7,140 bases of DNA from assembly GCA_018304445.1 (NCBI GenBank), contig JAGVWD010000028.1:1-7140 (forward strand). The letters run 5' to 3'. The notes beneath the pieces were generated by a model. That model was not told the DNA's origin and made no database searches. It saw only the letters and a program-made list of their open reading frames with translations. A program made the position numbers and the translations under genes. This document shows positions 6,628 through 7,140 of the stretch, in pieces. The stretch comes from Candidatus Iainarchaeum sp. GTDB taxonomy: Archaea > Iainarchaeota > Iainarchaeia > Iainarchaeales > JAXPJC01. The first letter of the stretch is position 1. Each line of letters opens with the position of its first letter.

Positions 6628-7018
6628 TTGAGCCGGTAATCACAAAGTGCTTTTTATTATCCAGCATTGTCCGCACAAAAAGCTCCCATTTCTGGACATT
6701 CTGAATTTCATCAAAAAAATAATAATTGCTCTCGCCGAATTCTTCCAAAAAAACATCATTAAGTTTCTGGAAATCTGTAACTTCAAAACCTGCCACATTT
6801 GGGTCCTCAAAATTGAAATAATAAAAATTACCTGTTTTTTTTGTCAGCTGGCGCAGTAAAGTGCTCTTTCCGCAGCGCCTTATGCCGGAGAGAACCAGTG
6901 CAAAAGGCAGCTTCAAATCAAGCTCCCTGTTTTTTTCACGTTCTATCCCGTAATCACTATTTGAAAGCGAATCACGCTGGGAGCGTACAATGCTTCTCAG
7001 GGTTTCCTTAAGCATCAT
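6521..7018 (-). pseudogene. N-terminal ATPase fragment of the same broken AAA_14/DUF4143 gene
   Basis: Residues 1-151 match the archaeal/bacterial AAA_14 ATPase pattern: Walker A GIRRCGKST at 45-53, a YYFNFEDP strand at 66-73, Walker B YYFFDEIQ at 99-106 with D103 and E104, sensor-1 strand VITGSNA at 126-132, and GTRLTGRHLRYE at 140-151. In intact members this last motif is followed by an LFP-S-F-EFL-type segment of roughly 70-80 residues (from memory of the family) leading to the R-D-V-V motif. Here, 14 unrelated residues follow and the frame stops. Start codons at 7018 and 7015 are both possible; 7018 fits a leaderless transcript best. Family members are often linked to toxin-like or mobile loci, but their precise function is unsettled. 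The protein as encoded should be inactive as a full-length ATPase. Confidence 0.85.
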
Positions 7019-7040
7019 GACTAATATTATGTTCGCAGGG

Positions 7041-7051
7041 CTTTTTAAATC
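7041..7051 (-). promoter_or_regulatory. TATA box of the ATPase gene (leaderless promoter)
   Basis: On the coding strand GATTTAAAAAG is an archaeal TATA box preceded by a purine-rich, BRE-like stretch (GAAAA). Its centre is about 27 bases from the ATG at 7018, exactly the spacing that puts the transcription start at the start codon. No Shine-Dalgarno sequence precedes the ATG, which agrees with a leaderless transcript. Confidence 0.65.
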
Positions 7052-7053
7052 TT

Positions 7054-7094
7054 TTCATTACTAATGCACACTTTTGTTCATTACTAATGCACAC
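7054..7094. repeat. Two 18-bp direct repeats, each with a CATTACTAATG pseudo-palindrome (operator-like)
   Basis: TTCATTACTAATGCACAC occurs identically at 7054-7071 and 7077-7094, with five bases between the copies and a period of 23 bases, about two helical turns. Inside each copy CATTA-C-TAATG is an 11-bp inverted repeat around a central base, as expected for a homodimeric regulator. The nearer copy abuts the BRE/TATA region of the ATPase promoter. Binding there could block or recruit the transcription factors; which one cannot be told from sequence. Confidence 0.6.
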
Positions 7095-7140
7095 ATCAGG
7101 ATACAATCCGATATGCGCCTATTCCGGATAGCAGCCCCCT
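7095..7140. other. Window-edge segment without an assignable gene
   Basis: The minus strand is open for 14 codons from the edge to a TGA at 7098-7096, which could be the tail of an upstream gene but is too short to recognise. A short inverted repeat, ATCCG at 7106-7110 and CGGAT at 7125-7129, is present. Neither is strong enough to name a feature. Confidence 0.2.

Noticed and set aside
7054..7094. Start of a CRISPR array
   Set aside because: Only two copies, five bases apart, with no spacer-length sequence. The dyad and promoter position fit an operator better.
7106..7129. Inverted repeat ATCCG ... CGGAT as a terminator or attachment site
   Set aside because: Five-base stems with a 14-base loop and no T-run are expected by chance.

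Overview
The window reads as archaeal DNA of moderate GC content. The supporting signs are TATA-type promoters with a purine-rich stretch just upstream of one of them, one start codon placed for leaderless transcription, and a GTGAT ribosome-binding site that fits the archaeal 16S rRNA tail. The protein style (very long membrane-anchored surface protein with many carboxypeptidase-regulatory-like and disulfide-bearing Ig-like domains) resembles DPANN archaea such as Diapherotrites or Micrarchaeota. That lineage call is a recollection-based inference. Both genes lie on the minus strand, so the window is best read from right to left.

Right end (7140 to 7019): a short edge segment with no assignable gene, then two 18-bp direct repeats, each holding the pseudo-palindrome CATTACTAATG. 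Next comes an archaeal TATA box about 27 bases before the start codon of an ATPase gene. This is a compact promoter with an operator-like tandem site.

7018 to 5965: a broken gene of the AAA_14/DUF4143 ATPase family. Its N-terminal half keeps Walker A, Walker B and sensor motifs. Its C-terminal half keeps the PD-(D/E)XK-like DUF4143 region. The two halves lie in different reading frames and join near 6567. The family segment that normally links them is absent, so this is an internal deletion plus frameshift rather than a simple indel.

5964 to 5823: an AT-rich intergenic region holding a TATA-like site, a small perfect hairpin palindrome, a second TATA-like tract and a ribosome-binding site.

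5822 to 1: a single uninterrupted open frame of 1940 codons that runs off the left edge. It encodes a giant surface protein: a short cytoplasmic tail, one transmembrane helix, six tandem beta-sandwich domains, a longer beta-rich stalk, a seventh such domain, Ig-like domains with paired cysteines, a 99-residue Gly/Tyr/Gln-rich loop flanked by cysteines, and a cysteine-containing C-terminal region that is incomplete here. The plausible role is cell-surface contact, adhesion or envelope structure; nothing in the sequence shows catalysis. The two genes show no sign of acting together, since each has its own promoter signals. The most unusual items are the Gly/Tyr-rich loop, the overall architecture of the giant protein, the clean deletion in the ATPase, and the twin operator-like palindromes.
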